Assembly: GCF_013343715.1 (NCBI RefSeq)
Contig: NZ_JABUNR010000024.1
Span: 1-47,082 of the forward strand
Length of the DNA stretch: 47,082 bases
Reading direction: 5' to 3'
From: Mesobacillus harenae
Lineage (GTDB): Bacteria > Bacillota > Bacilli > Bacillales > Cytobacillaceae
In this document: piece by piece, positions 15,187 through 24,014 of the stretch
How the letters are laid out: the number at the start of each line of letters is the position of its first letter
Position numbering within the stretch: the first letter of the stretch is position 1
Made by a program: the position numbers and the translations under genes
The notes under the pieces: generated by a model
What the model saw: only the letters and a program-made list of their open reading frames with translations
What the model was told of the DNA's origin: nothing
The model's database searches: none

Positions 15187-17751
15187 ATGAGTAAATTAGA
15201 AACTGTTTACCCTTTGGCGGTGGAACAGACGAAGATAAAGGTGTTTGAAGATATCAAGCGGTATCTTGAAACAAAAGACAAGAAGCCAGAGCTTGAGGAT
15301 TACTTAACAGACCGCAGCCAATATTATGAACAAATATGGATTAACGTATGGATTAATAAAGCTACAGGCAGTGTGCCAAAGCATGAAAAGAAAAGCTATC
15401 TAAGTGAACGTGGCTTTGAAGTAGATGATGTTAACCGTAAGCTGATTAACCAATTATTCAGAACGGAAATAAGAGATTATCAGCCCTTTGATGTGAAAGG
15501 CTGGATTGATGAAACTTATACAGGCGAGGAAAAGAAATGGGAAGATTTATACAAGGAAGCCAGAGCAGAGTTTTTCCAACAGCAAGAGGAAGAGAAGGAA
15601 GCTGAGGCAAAGAGGAATATTCAGCAGGAAATCAGCAGCACAGCTGAAAAACTAATTGATGAGCAGTATGAACTTTTTTACTTGCAGACCAGGCATTACG
15701 TAGCCGTTTCTTTATTAAAGGATTTTACAAGCCGGACTAAATTTAAACGGGTCGATACCTTTGCTCTGGAGGAAAAACTAGTCGATGAAGGAACATTTGA
15801 TCCTAATTCCTATTCAACAGTTTCACAATTTTTTGAAGAACTCACGGGAGAAATTCATAAGACAACGTATGGCGGCCGTCACTATTATGAGTATGAGACG
15901 TTTGAATTTGTTTATGAGCGGCTTATTACAAGCTATATTTTTGACCTTATACCACGGCTAGTTCTTGAACAATTGTCAGCATCCATCCTTACAAAACTTC
16001 TTGAAACAAACAGCAAAAAGATTTCAGCTTCGGCCATAAAAAAACAGCTGAAGTATTCTCTTGATGACGTTGCAGGGGATTTTATAGAGGAGATTCAGAG
16101 TGAATACATTACAGACCTCCTTAAAATAGCAACTATACCGTTTGATGCTGAAGTGCATAAAGTAATTTTTCTAAAAGATGTGATCGAGAGGGAAGAGAAA
16201 AAGGCAAAAGAGCAGGCTGATATTCAACGCAAAAAGCAAGAAGAAAAAAGAATGCTTGAGGATATATTTGGCCAGGAATACAGCCCGCCAACTGGGAGAA
16301 ATATGCGTTATGTTCTTCATATCGGTGAAACAAACACTGGAAAGACCTTTCATGCTCTAGAAAAAATGAAAGCAGCAGAGAGTGGGATTTACTTGGCTCC
16401 CCTCCGCTTGTTAGCCCTTGAGGTGTTTGATAAGTTAAACGCAGATGGTACACCGTGCTCTCTTAAAACCGGGGAAGAAGAAAAAGCCGTTGCCAATGCC
16501 AGTCATATTTCCTGTACAGTCGAAATGTTTCATGAGAAGGATTTTTATGATGTGGCAGTAATAGATGAGGCTCAGATGATTACAGACAAAGACAGAGGAT
16601 TTTCATGGTATAAAGCTATAACAAAGGCGAATGCCAATGAAGTCCATATTATTGGAAGCCGAAATGCTAAAAAAATGATGCTGGAGCTGCTTGGTGACTC
16701 AGAGATTGAAATTAATGAATACAGCAGAGATATTCCGCTTGAGGTGGAATCGAAGGAATTCAAAATTAAGGATGCTAAAAAAGGGGATGCACTCATTTGT
16801 TTTTCGAGGAGACGTGTTCTAGAAACAGCCTCAAATCTTGAGAGAGCGGGCCGGTCGGTGAGCATGATTTATGGTGCCATGCCGCCGGAAACTAGAAAAA
16901 AACAAATGCAGCGCTTCCTGGACGGGGAAACAAGTGTCATTGTTTCTACTGATGCAATTGGCATGGGGCTGAATTTGCCGATAAGAAGGATTGTGTTTCT
17001 GGAAAATGAGAAGTTTGATGGAACCCGGAGGAGGACACTAACATCTCAGGAAATTAAGCAAATTGCCGGCCGTGCAGGAAGAAAAGGCATTTACAATGTT
17101 GGGAAGGTCGCGTTTATTGGGGACATTAAATTAATGAAACGACGGCTTTTACAGGAGGATGAGCCTGTCCATACCTTTGCGATTGCCCCAACGACGGGTG
17201 TATTTGAAAGGTTCCAGAGGTATTACCGTGATTTAGGAACGTTCTTTGATCTTTGGTATAAATTTGAAAGCCCAAAAGGAACAAAAAAAGCTTCTCTTAT
17301 GGAGGAACGGGAATTGTATGAGAAAATCCGCGGTACAGAAATTGAAGCTCGACTGCCGCTAACCGATCTCTATGGGTTTTTGCATCTTCCATTTTCCTCA
17401 AGAGAACCTTCTTTAGTAAGGCAGTGGGAAGACACTATGTTTGCTATAATTAATGGACAGGAGCTCCCAGACCCCCTGATGAAGAATGCGAACCTGGAAG
17501 AGCTGGAGCTTGCTTATAAGGCGGTAGGCCTGCACCTGCTGTTCCTTTACCGCCTCGAAAAAAGAACCGAAGCGGTATACTGGGAACGAATCAGGGAGGG
17601 CATAAGTGACGAAGTACATGAGCGCTTAAAAACAGATGTAAAACACATGACGAAAAAATGCAGGAACTGCGGCAAGAAGCTTTCATGGGATCATCCTTTT
17701 CAAATCTGTGACAACTGTCATCATGCAAGAAACAGAAGGTATTATGATTAA
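15187..17751 (+). CDS. SUV3-like DExH RNA helicase with C-terminal zinc ribbon
   Basis: An 854-residue superfamily 2 helicase. The ATPase core resembles the mitochondrial/bacterial SUV3 family: Walker A GETNTGKT at about 381-388, APLRLLALEVFDKL just after it, LKTGEEE, the DEAQ motif (VIDEAQM) at about 460, and motif VI QIAGRAGRKG at about 626. The first ~370 residues are charged and helical and match nothing I know. The C terminus (825-844) has two CxxC pairs that probably bind zinc. SUV3 proteins unwind RNA and work with exoribonucleases; a role in RNA turnover is inferred, not seen. The ATG at 15187 follows AAAGGGGAA by 7 nt and is preferred to the ATG at 15163. Confidence 0.85.
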   Translation: MSKLETVYPLAVEQTKIKVFEDIKRYLETKDKKPELEDYLTDRSQYYEQIWINVWINKATGSVPKHEKKSYLSERGFEVDDVNRKLINQLFRTEIRDYQPFDVKGWIDETYTGEEKKWEDLYKEARAEFFQQQEEEKEAEAKRNIQQEISSTAEKLIDEQYELFYLQTRHYVAVSLLKDFTSRTKFKRVDTFALEEKLVDEGTFDPNSYSTVSQFFEELTGEIHKTTYGGRHYYEYETFEFVYERLITSYIFDLIPRLVLEQLSASILTKLLETNSKKISASAIKKQLKYSLDDVAGDFIEEIQSEYITDLLKIATIPFDAEVHKVIFLKDVIEREEKKAKEQADIQRKKQEEKRMLEDIFGQEYSPPTGRNMRYVLHIGETNTGKTFHALEKMKAAESGIYLAPLRLLALEVFDKLNADGTPCSLKTGEEEKAVANASHISCTVEMFHEKDFYDVAVIDEAQMITDKDRGFSWYKAITKANANEVHIIGSRNAKKMMLELLGDSEIEINEYSRDIPLEVESKEFKIKDAKKGDALICFSRRRVLETASNLERAGRSVSMIYGAMPPETRKKQMQRFLDGETSVIVSTDAIGMGLNLPIRRIVFLENEKFDGTRRRTLTSQEIKQIAGRAGRKGIYNVGKVAFIGDIKLMKRRLLQEDEPVHTFAIAPTTGVFERFQRYYRDLGTFFDLWYKFESPKGTKKASLMEERELYEKIRGTEIEARLPLTDLYGFLHLPFSSREPSLVRQWEDTMFAIINGQELPDPLMKNANLEELELAYKAVGLHLLFLYRLEKRTEAVYWERIREGISDEVHERLKTDVKHMTKKCRNCGKKLSWDHPFQICDNCHHARNRRYYD

Positions 17752-17799
17752 CCATCGGACATTGGAGCCAATCCAATGTCCTCTTTATTTTTTAAGAAT

Positions 17800-17947
17800 A
17801 AAAGTTCCAAGTTACGGAAAATCTTATGCGTTGTCTTTACTAGCTTTAGCGGCTAGTGTACTTCGCCCACCTCCCTATGATAAGTCAACATCAATCGCTT
17901 CCGATCTTGGTGTTCCCTTTGTCTCAGTCGATGATCTTAACCTATGG
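17800..17947 (+). repeat. dispersed intergenic repeat, copy 1
   Basis: Aligns with 30560-30680. Both copies open with AAAAGTTCCAA and share GTGTACTTCGCC, TCCCTATGATAAGTCAACATC and CTTGGTGTT. This copy lacks the final part present in the other. It fills the space between the convergent helicase and acetyltransferase genes. Confidence 0.75.
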
Positions 17948-17970
17948 TCTTTTAATGAGGCTCGAGTATG

Positions 17971-18411
17971 TTAGGGAATTTTCATTTCCATGATGGTTGA
18001 TAAATTTCTAAATCCAAGTTCTTCATATAATGCTTTTGCAGAGTTACCTTCAAAAACATTCAATTGGATGGTTTTTAATCCTTGAGTTTGAAGATCCTGG
18101 ATCGCAGCCAGCATTAATTTTCTCCCAATCCCTGACTTTCGGTATTTAGAGAACACATATAGATCAAGGAGAGTTCCGATTTCTTCATTTTTAAGTAAAT
18201 TAAAATCGCTCCCTAGTAAAATCCAGCCGGCTAGGCTTCGGTTTTCAATGGCCAACAAATAGTAAGCACCATTTTGAAGGAGCGGCAAAAACATATTTAT
18301 AGCGTTTTGGGTATTGTTTCCGGCATAACCCATTGAACTTTCCGCCATAACTTTTCCTGCTAATCTGAGGATATTCTCTGCTTCTGAAGGGGTGGCTCTT
18401 TTTATAATCAT
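17971..18411 (-). CDS. GNAT family N-acetyltransferase
   Basis: A 146-residue acetyltransferase of the GNAT fold, which transfers acetyl from acetyl-CoA to an amine. The acetyl-CoA-binding loop is seen as YRKSGIGRKLMLAAI at about 95-109, preceded by the beta-strand LLDLYVFSKYR, and the typical C-terminal ALYEELGF is present. Substrate is unknown. The start at 18411 follows GGAGGTG on the minus strand; the longer frame from 18426 would place that site inside the gene. It is convergent with the helicase gene across a repeat. Confidence 0.88.
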   Translation of the reverse strand: MIIKRATPSEAENILRLAGKVMAESSMGYAGNNTQNAINMFLPLLQNGAYYLLAIENRSLAGWILLGSDFNLLKNEEIGTLLDLYVFSKYRKSGIGRKLMLAAIQDLQTQGLKTIQLNVFEGNSAKALYEELGFRNLSTIMEMKIP

Positions 18412-18551
18412 TTTTAGCACCTCCATTTTAAAATGTTAATTTAATATACTGATAATCGGCGTGGCTGGTGCTGTTTTGAGAGAAGATCCATTAGTCTATA
18501 TTTACTTCTTTTCCATATGATGTTAATAGCATAAAAAAGGGTGTGGTGCAT

Positions 18552-19829
18552 ATGGCAGTATATGTAGTGAAACCTGGTGATAATCTATGGGCTGTTTCAA
18601 GATTATATGGAGTACCGATCCAGTCGATTGTCGAACTTAACGGCTTAGAATCTGCCGGGGCTATTGTTCCTGGTCTTGCTATCTATATCCCCGATAATGA
18701 ACAACCGATTCGTTATTATCGCATTAAATCAGGGGATACCTTATGGAGGTTGGCTGCTCGTTTTTCTACCACAATTCCTGATATTCTGTCCGCTAATCCT
18801 GGGCTGGATCCATCCCGATTATACATAGATCAGCCCATTAATCTTCCCTCTCCGCTTCCATTAGAAATTGACACCTTAGGCTTCGTTGTTCCTTATTCTC
18901 AGGAGGCCTTGCTGCCTATCATAGGTCAGCTGGCGGGGCAGCTGACCTATTTGGCAATATCGGCTTATTCCTTTACGAACGAAGGCTATGCTTATGTTGA
19001 ATTGGAAGACAGGACAATCGTAAGCAGGAGCGTCGAATTAAACATTGTTCCTTTGTTAATGATTCGCAATTTGCAGGGTGGGGAATTCAGTGCTGAACTC
19101 GCTGGCCGGGTACTTCAAAGCCCAGTCTATCGCCAGAATCTTATATTGAGCCTGGTTAACCTGGCACGCCAACGCGGCTATGGCGGGATCAGTATCGATT
19201 TTGAATTTATTCCTCCACCCCAGCGGAATGATTTTAGTTTATTCCTGACAGACTTGAAGGCCGCCCTAGGAGATTTAATTTTACATGTTAACGTACATGC
19301 TAAAACAGCAGATATTCCAACGAATCGAATTATCGGGGCTTATGATTATGAGGCAATTGGCCGTGCTGCGGATCTGGTTGCAGTTATGACTATTGATTAT
19401 GGTTATCCAACAGGCCCACCTGACCCAGTAGCCCCATTATGGTGGATGTACCAGGTGGTTCGTTATTCTTTGACACAGATTAATCCGAGCAAGCTGCAAA
19501 TAGCAATGCCGTTATATGGATATGACAAAGTAGCAGGGACTAACATTACGAAAGCGTTATCGGTTCAGGGTGCGCAAAACCTGGCTATTTCTAAAGGATC
19601 AGTGATCAGGTATGATACAGCAGCACAGGCTCCTTGGTTTCGGTATTGGCTAGGTACCGAAGAGCATATTGTCTGGTTTGAGGACATTCGAAGTTACATG
19701 GCAAAATATAAGTTGATGGACCAGTATTCTTTAGGGGGGACTACGTTTTGGCAACTCAGGCTTCCTGCTCCACAAAACTGGGCATATCTTCGCAACGAAG
19801 TCATTGTTCGAAAGCGTCTAGGTCTTTAA
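18552..19829 (+). CDS. LysM/GH18 cortex-type N-acetylglucosaminidase
   Basis: A 425-residue protein with two LysM peptidoglycan-binding repeats (about 3-47 and 53-97, beginning YVVKPGDNLW and YRIKSGDTLW) followed by a family 18 glycoside hydrolase barrel. The catalytic strand appears as GGISIDFEFI, with the acid Glu in the DFE triplet. This layout is that of Bacillus SleL/YaaH/YdhD proteins, which act on spore cortex peptidoglycan during germination or in the spore coat. No signal peptide is seen, as expected for spore proteins made in the mother cell. The start at 18552 follows AAAGGGTGTGG. Function beyond the family is inferred. Confidence 0.88.
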   Translation: MAVYVVKPGDNLWAVSRLYGVPIQSIVELNGLESAGAIVPGLAIYIPDNEQPIRYYRIKSGDTLWRLAARFSTTIPDILSANPGLDPSRLYIDQPINLPSPLPLEIDTLGFVVPYSQEALLPIIGQLAGQLTYLAISAYSFTNEGYAYVELEDRTIVSRSVELNIVPLLMIRNLQGGEFSAELAGRVLQSPVYRQNLILSLVNLARQRGYGGISIDFEFIPPPQRNDFSLFLTDLKAALGDLILHVNVHAKTADIPTNRIIGAYDYEAIGRAADLVAVMTIDYGYPTGPPDPVAPLWWMYQVVRYSLTQINPSKLQIAMPLYGYDKVAGTNITKALSVQGAQNLAISKGSVIRYDTAAQAPWFRYWLGTEEHIVWFEDIRSYMAKYKLMDQYSLGGTTFWQLRLPAPQNWAYLRNEVIVRKRLGL

Positions 19830-20046
19830 TCACAAAGAAAAGAGTTTCAGGAATAAGAATTTTTGTTATCTTTCTTTATTTTATACTTCCAAAACACTAT
19901 ATTCATTGATACCTGCTTGATATCTGGCAAGGTAATCGAAAAACCTGCCAATTTTTACCTTATGGCTTATCCGTGAGAAAAGTACTATTTTAAAATTCAG
20001 ATTCATCCCCCATAATGTAAGCAATAAACCCAAAGGGGGAAAAAGA

Positions 20047-20265
20047 ATGTTAAATATACAAAAAGACTCTATGCAAGAAGTTTTAATGATATTGCAGAAC
20101 ATTGGCTTACAATTAAATGAATATGAAAAAAACCATAATACAATTTCAGTTGAAAGCTATAAAGATTTATTGGACTTTTCCATTTCAATCGCCAGACGTA
20201 CAAATAGTGTATCCGAGACGATCGATGAACTTTTAGATGATGTCCAAAAGAAACTTAGTTTATAA
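20047..20265 (+). CDS. small hypothetical protein
   Basis: A 72-residue acidic helical protein, no signal or membrane segment. The start has a strong Shine-Dalgarno (AAAGGGGGAAA) and a terminator follows 40 bp after the stop, so it is likely a real gene. I do not recognise the family. Confidence 0.65.
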   Translation: MLNIQKDSMQEVLMILQNIGLQLNEYEKNHNTISVESYKDLLDFSISIARRTNSVSETIDELLDDVQKKLSL

Positions 20266-20305
20266 ATCAGTTCTTTGAATAAGTGTAGTCCAAACGGCAA
20301 CAGGG

Positions 20306-20334
20306 AAAAGACTCTCATTGAGGGTCTTTTTCTA
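20306..20334 (+). terminator. intrinsic terminator
   Basis: AAAAGACTCTC/GAGGGTCTTTT stem with a short ATT-containing loop and one G-T pair, then T residues. Confidence 0.75.
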
Positions 20335-20414
20335 TTTAGATTAGTGAGCTTGTTTTATTTCCACTAATTTAGCTCACACTAAAAAAAGACGGACTAAGTA
20401 AAGTAGGTGAACAG

Positions 20415-21344
20415 ATGCCCTGTCAGACAAATAGTGAATTAAATGAGCTCATTCTTCAGGCGAAAAGAGAAACTGAGGGTGGCCGGGTGGCCGATTATAT
20501 ACCAGCCTTAGCCAAGGCAAATCCAGCTGATTTCTCGGTTGCAATCATCCATCCTGACGGTTTGTGTATTTCTGCTGGAGATATTGATAAAAAATTCACG
20601 CTACAAAGTATTTCAAAGGTGCTTACACTTGCCCTGGCTTTATGTGATAACGGGGAAAAGTATGTTTTTAGCAAGGTTGGTTATGAGCCTACTGGAGATC
20701 CATTTAACTCGATTATCAAACTGGAAACTAATAATCCATCGAAACCGCTCAACCCGATGATTAATGCAGGTGCATTGGCGGTTACCCATTTGATTAAAGG
20801 GGATTCAGTGCCGGATAGAATAGAACATATTTTAAAATTCGTCCGAAAACTAGCAGGTAATGATAAGATCACGTATTCTAAACAAGTAGCCGAGTCTGAA
20901 TTAGCAACATCTAATTTGAACCGAGCCCTTTGTTATTTCATGAAACAGCATGGAGTGATTAATGAAGAGGTAGAAGAGTTAATGGATTTGTATACAAAAC
21001 AATGTGCCATTGAAATGGACTGTCTTGATTTGGCAAGGATTGGTGTGGTCTTTTCCTTAGATGGCAAGGATCCGCAATCAGGAGAACAGCTGCTTCCAGC
21101 TGAAGTAGCAAGGCTGTGCAAAACTTTTATGGTAACGTGCGGCATGTATAATGCCTCAGGAGAGTTTGCGATCAGGGTCGGGATACCAGCAAAAAGCGGT
21201 GTATCAGGCGCAATCATGGGCTCCGTACCTAACCAGTTTGGAATTGGGATTTATGGGCCGGCTCTTAATGATATAGGTAATAGCAGTACGGGAATAAGGC
21301 TGCTGGAAATTTTGTCTGAAAAATACTCACTAAGCATGTTTTAA
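20415..21344 (+). CDS. glsA: glutaminase
   Basis: A 309-residue serine-dependent glutaminase with a beta-lactamase-like fold that hydrolyses glutamine to glutamate and ammonia in the cytoplasm. The nucleophile motif SISK is at 65-68 (Ser65, Lys68). Other family stretches are EPTGDPFNS, NPMINAGAL and the C-terminal KSGVSGAIMGSVPNQFGIG. Length fits B. subtilis YbgJ/YlaM (about 309-328). ATG at 20415 follows GTAGGTGA. It is transcribed alone as far as can be seen. Confidence 0.96.
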   Translation: MPCQTNSELNELILQAKRETEGGRVADYIPALAKANPADFSVAIIHPDGLCISAGDIDKKFTLQSISKVLTLALALCDNGEKYVFSKVGYEPTGDPFNSIIKLETNNPSKPLNPMINAGALAVTHLIKGDSVPDRIEHILKFVRKLAGNDKITYSKQVAESELATSNLNRALCYFMKQHGVINEEVEELMDLYTKQCAIEMDCLDLARIGVVFSLDGKDPQSGEQLLPAEVARLCKTFMVTCGMYNASGEFAIRVGIPAKSGVSGAIMGSVPNQFGIGIYGPALNDIGNSSTGIRLLEILSEKYSLSMF

Positions 21345-21480
21345 GGGATTGTTGATTTTAGGACTCTGTTGAGTGTAACGGGAGAAGCGGGTTAAAAGGA
21401 GACCTAAAGAGGGCAAGGCCCCGAGGCGCGCTGACTGTCTGATGTTAGCGACCATAGCTAAAAAAACGAGGTGGAAATTG

Positions 21481-21636
21481 ATGACGAATAAGGGTAAGTT
21501 TGAAAAATTGTTCCGTGATTACGGGTATCCTGAAGACGAGATTCCACGTTTAATGAGGGAAGCGGGAAATAGCGGCTACGAAGAAATCCGTAAGCGGATT
21601 ATGCCTTATAAGGACATATCTGCCGAAAGGCCGTAG
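21481..21636 (+). CDS. small hypothetical protein
   Basis: A 51-residue basic/acidic protein beginning MTNKGKFEKLFRDYGYPEDE. ATG at 21481 has a good Shine-Dalgarno (GAGGTGG, 6 nt before). Earlier in-frame ATG at 21442 lacks one. It is followed at 28 bp by another small gene and may share its transcript. No family was recognised. Confidence 0.55.
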   Translation: MTNKGKFEKLFRDYGYPEDEIPRLMREAGNSGYEEIRKRIMPYKDISAERP

Positions 21637-21664
21637 ACTCACTTTTAAAAGGGAGAGGAAGAGG

Positions 21665-21934
21665 TTGGAAAATTCTGAGGTCATAAAATATAAGTTCGAA
21701 GCTGCAGATGAAAACGAAGAATTGATCATTAAAGGAGAAATATACGGAAGAGCAGCTCTTCCTGCTTTAGATGATTTAAAATTAAATGCCGTAATCGCTT
21801 TGTTGAATTCAGTTGATCAACAAAACTTTCAGGCAGCAGGAAAATCAGATGTATTTACAGAATTGATTAAGGAAATCGAAGAGACTGTCGATGCCATCAA
21901 AAAACACGACCGCTTTCAAGGTGAAATCAAATAA
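21665..21934 (+). CDS. small hypothetical protein
   Basis: An 89-residue acidic protein starting with TTG behind GGGAGAGGAAGAGG. It begins MENSEVIKYKFEAADENEEL and looks alpha/beta, without signal or membrane segments. It lies 28 bp after another small gene. No family was recognised. Confidence 0.6.
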   Translation: MENSEVIKYKFEAADENEELIIKGEIYGRAALPALDDLKLNAVIALLNSVDQQNFQAAGKSDVFTELIKEIEETVDAIKKHDRFQGEIK

Positions 21935-22320
21935 AAGTTGAGGGATAATAACCACTTGACTAGATTCATGTTATTTACGGATTAAGAAAGCTGAATCGTT
22001 AAAGATGAGATAAGAGAAAATGTAAACCGCGAATATGGGAAAGATCCAACTGTCGATAGGTAGTAGAATCCTTATCTGAATGAACTATTCTGCCACAAGC
22101 AACGGGTTAATTATAGGGCAAATCACTGATATGATTTATTATGCCAACGGTGTTATGGAGGAAGATAGATACCTCCAGTTACAGATCAGAGTGAACTAAA
22201 CCATAAACTGAACTCAAACTCCAATGGTAAAACTTCCAGGTCAGTATTCCAATCTTGCAATGAGGACAACAAGAATGTATAAAAGCAGTCTTAGAAGCAG
22301 CAGAATAGACGGGAGAGATT
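21935..22320. other. non-coding region with possible decayed coding sequence
   Basis: About 385 bp. One frame near 22000-22070 reads VKDEIRENVNREYGKDPTVD and then a stop, with no start or ribosome site, which looks like the tail of a lost gene. A second open stretch, 22080-22199, could encode 39 residues beginning MNYSATSNGLIIGQITDM but has no good ribosome binding site. Neither is called as a gene. Confidence 0.4.
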
Positions 22321-23097
22321 ATGAATAAGTTTAAAAGAGTAATAGGGATTGGCTGGGATGTAGGCGGCTGGATGGGCCACAACCATGGAGTCGCAATCTG
22401 CGAATGGAAGCAGGGCGAACAGGTAGTCCAGTGGAAGGGAGTACCTGCAGAAATATCTATACCTCATGGAGGGTTATTAACATTTGAAAATTTGGCAGCG
22501 GCTGTTGACCCGGAATTAAACGTGGCAAACTTAGAAGACACTTTAATTGTGATAGGCGTAGATGCTCCGCTAGGCTTTCCTGCTCAATTTACCAGGCTAT
22601 TGGCTGGTGAAACGCCCGCAGTTATAAAGCCTACCAAGGAAATTGAGAATGGTCTTGCCTATCGGTTTACAGACCAGGAAATTTATCGTATCTTTGGGAA
22701 AAAACCATTATCAGCTTCGTTTGACCGAATTGGCAATAATAGCTCGGCTGCGATTATACATACGAGGAACTGGGAACAGGATTTTAGTTTTAAATTATAT
22801 CCGATGCGAGCTGCGGAACCAGGCGATGACCGGATTATCATTGAGGTCTATCCTGCTTTAGTAAAAGCACAGCGGTTTTTAGATGCGTATCCTGGATTAG
22901 CGAAACATTTGCCGTCCATTCAGCCTGGAAGCGATGCTTATGATGCTTGTTTATGTGCTCTATATGCACTAGCTTTCGCGACCGGTGGAGAATTATTGCC
23001 GAGACTCCAAGGTCCGCCTCAGGATCATTACATAAAAGACGAAGGCTGGATCTACTACTTTGATCCAGAATCGATAAAAAAATTAATACGAGGGTGA
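22321..23097 (+). CDS. DUF429 domain protein
   Basis: A 258-residue protein of the DUF429 family, predicted to have an RNase H-like fold with unknown substrate. The N-terminal strand GIGWDVGGW and the internal VIGVDAPLGFP carry the acidic residues usual for the family, and YDACLCALYALA is near the C terminus. The ATG follows GGGAGAGATT. Its last codons and TGA stop lie inside a perfect 22-bp inverted repeat, so the C terminus has been set by that insertion. Confidence 0.8.
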   Translation: MNKFKRVIGIGWDVGGWMGHNHGVAICEWKQGEQVVQWKGVPAEISIPHGGLLTFENLAAAVDPELNVANLEDTLIVIGVDAPLGFPAQFTRLLAGETPAVIKPTKEIENGLAYRFTDQEIYRIFGKKPLSASFDRIGNNSSAAIIHTRNWEQDFSFKLYPMRAAEPGDDRIIIEVYPALVKAQRFLDAYPGLAKHLPSIQPGSDAYDACLCALYALAFATGGELLPRLQGPPQDHYIKDEGWIYYFDPESIKKLIRG

Positions 23098-23137
23098 CAG
23101 GCACCTTCCAGTTTTCTGGAAGGTGCCTGTCACCCTC
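23090..23137 (+). repeat. perfect 22-bp palindromic hairpin
   Basis: The arms 23090-23111 and 23116-23137 are exactly complementary over 22 bp with a TTTT loop. The core phrase GGTGACAGGCACC is one I recognise as recurrent in Bacillus genomes. It spans the stop codon of the DUF429 gene and ends 14 bp before the next start codon. No T run follows, so it is not a standard terminator. Confidence 0.92.
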
Positions 23138-23150
23138 AAAGGGGGTACAT

Positions 23151-23987
23151 ATGAAAGAGACAGCGGTTGTGACGGGGGCGTCAAGCGGGTTTGGTTTATT
23201 AACGGCATTGGAGCTGGCTCAGCAAGGGTTCTATGTGTTCGCTGCGATGAGAAACCCAGAAAAGGGATCAGAATTAGTTCGGAAAGCGGAAGCGATCGGT
23301 GTAAGTGAACAGATCGAAATCTTACAGCTGGATGTTACGAAGGAGGAATCAATTGATAATTTTAAAGGGTTAGTTCAACATATGAGCCGGCTGGATGTCC
23401 TGGTGAACAATGCAGGTTATGCCGGGGCAGGGTTTGTAGAGGAAATTCCTTTATCGGAGTACCGGACTCAGTTTGAAACAAACGTGTTTGGGCTTATTGC
23501 CGTAACTCAGGCATGCCTCCCAGTGATGAGAGCTAACAGAAAAGGAAAGATTATCAATGTTAGCAGCATTAGCGGAAAAATCGGTTTTCCTGGCCTGTCC
23601 CCTTATGTCGCCTCAAAACATGCACTTGAAGGCTGGAGCGAATGCTTACGGCTGGAAATGAAACCGTTTGGAGTCGAAGTTTCTCTTGTGGAGCCAGGTT
23701 CTTTTAAAACGAATATCTGGTCTACAGGGAAACAGATTACTGAAAAGTCACTGCAAGTGGACTCTCCCTATTATTCTTACATGCAAAAACTAGATAACGA
23801 GCTTAAAAGAGGCGAGAGCAGCTATGGTGATCCAACCGATGTAGCCAAAATGATTGCAGAGATAGCCAGGGCGAAGGAACCTAGTCTCCGCTATCCAATT
23901 GGCAAGGGAGTACGGACCAGCCTCGCATTGAAGAACGTCCTGTCCTGGAAAAGGTGGGAGCGTATCTTTTTAAAAAAGTTAACCTAA
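23151..23987 (+). CDS. short-chain dehydrogenase/reductase
   Basis: A 278-residue classical SDR of the YusZ-like type. The cofactor motif TGASSGFG is at residues 8-15, NNAG near 85, and the catalytic Ser, Tyr and Lys are in NVSSISG and SPYVASK. An Arg in the second strand region (AAMRNPEK) suggests NADPH preference. The substrate is unknown. The ATG follows AAAGGGGG, directly after the palindromic hairpin; the longer frame from 23094 would run through that hairpin and is rejected. Confidence 0.9.
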   Translation: MKETAVVTGASSGFGLLTALELAQQGFYVFAAMRNPEKGSELVRKAEAIGVSEQIEILQLDVTKEESIDNFKGLVQHMSRLDVLVNNAGYAGAGFVEEIPLSEYRTQFETNVFGLIAVTQACLPVMRANRKGKIINVSSISGKIGFPGLSPYVASKHALEGWSECLRLEMKPFGVEVSLVEPGSFKTNIWSTGKQITEKSLQVDSPYYSYMQKLDNELKRGESSYGDPTDVAKMIAEIARAKEPSLRYPIGKGVRTSLALKNVLSWKRWERIFLKKLT

Positions 23988-24014
23988 AACGTACGGTCCA
24001 TGGGGGGTATATGG

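Noticed and set aside
17708..17974. Open frame overlapping the helicase end
   Set aside because: It lies in a different frame from the helicase and runs into the dispersed repeat at 17800-17947.
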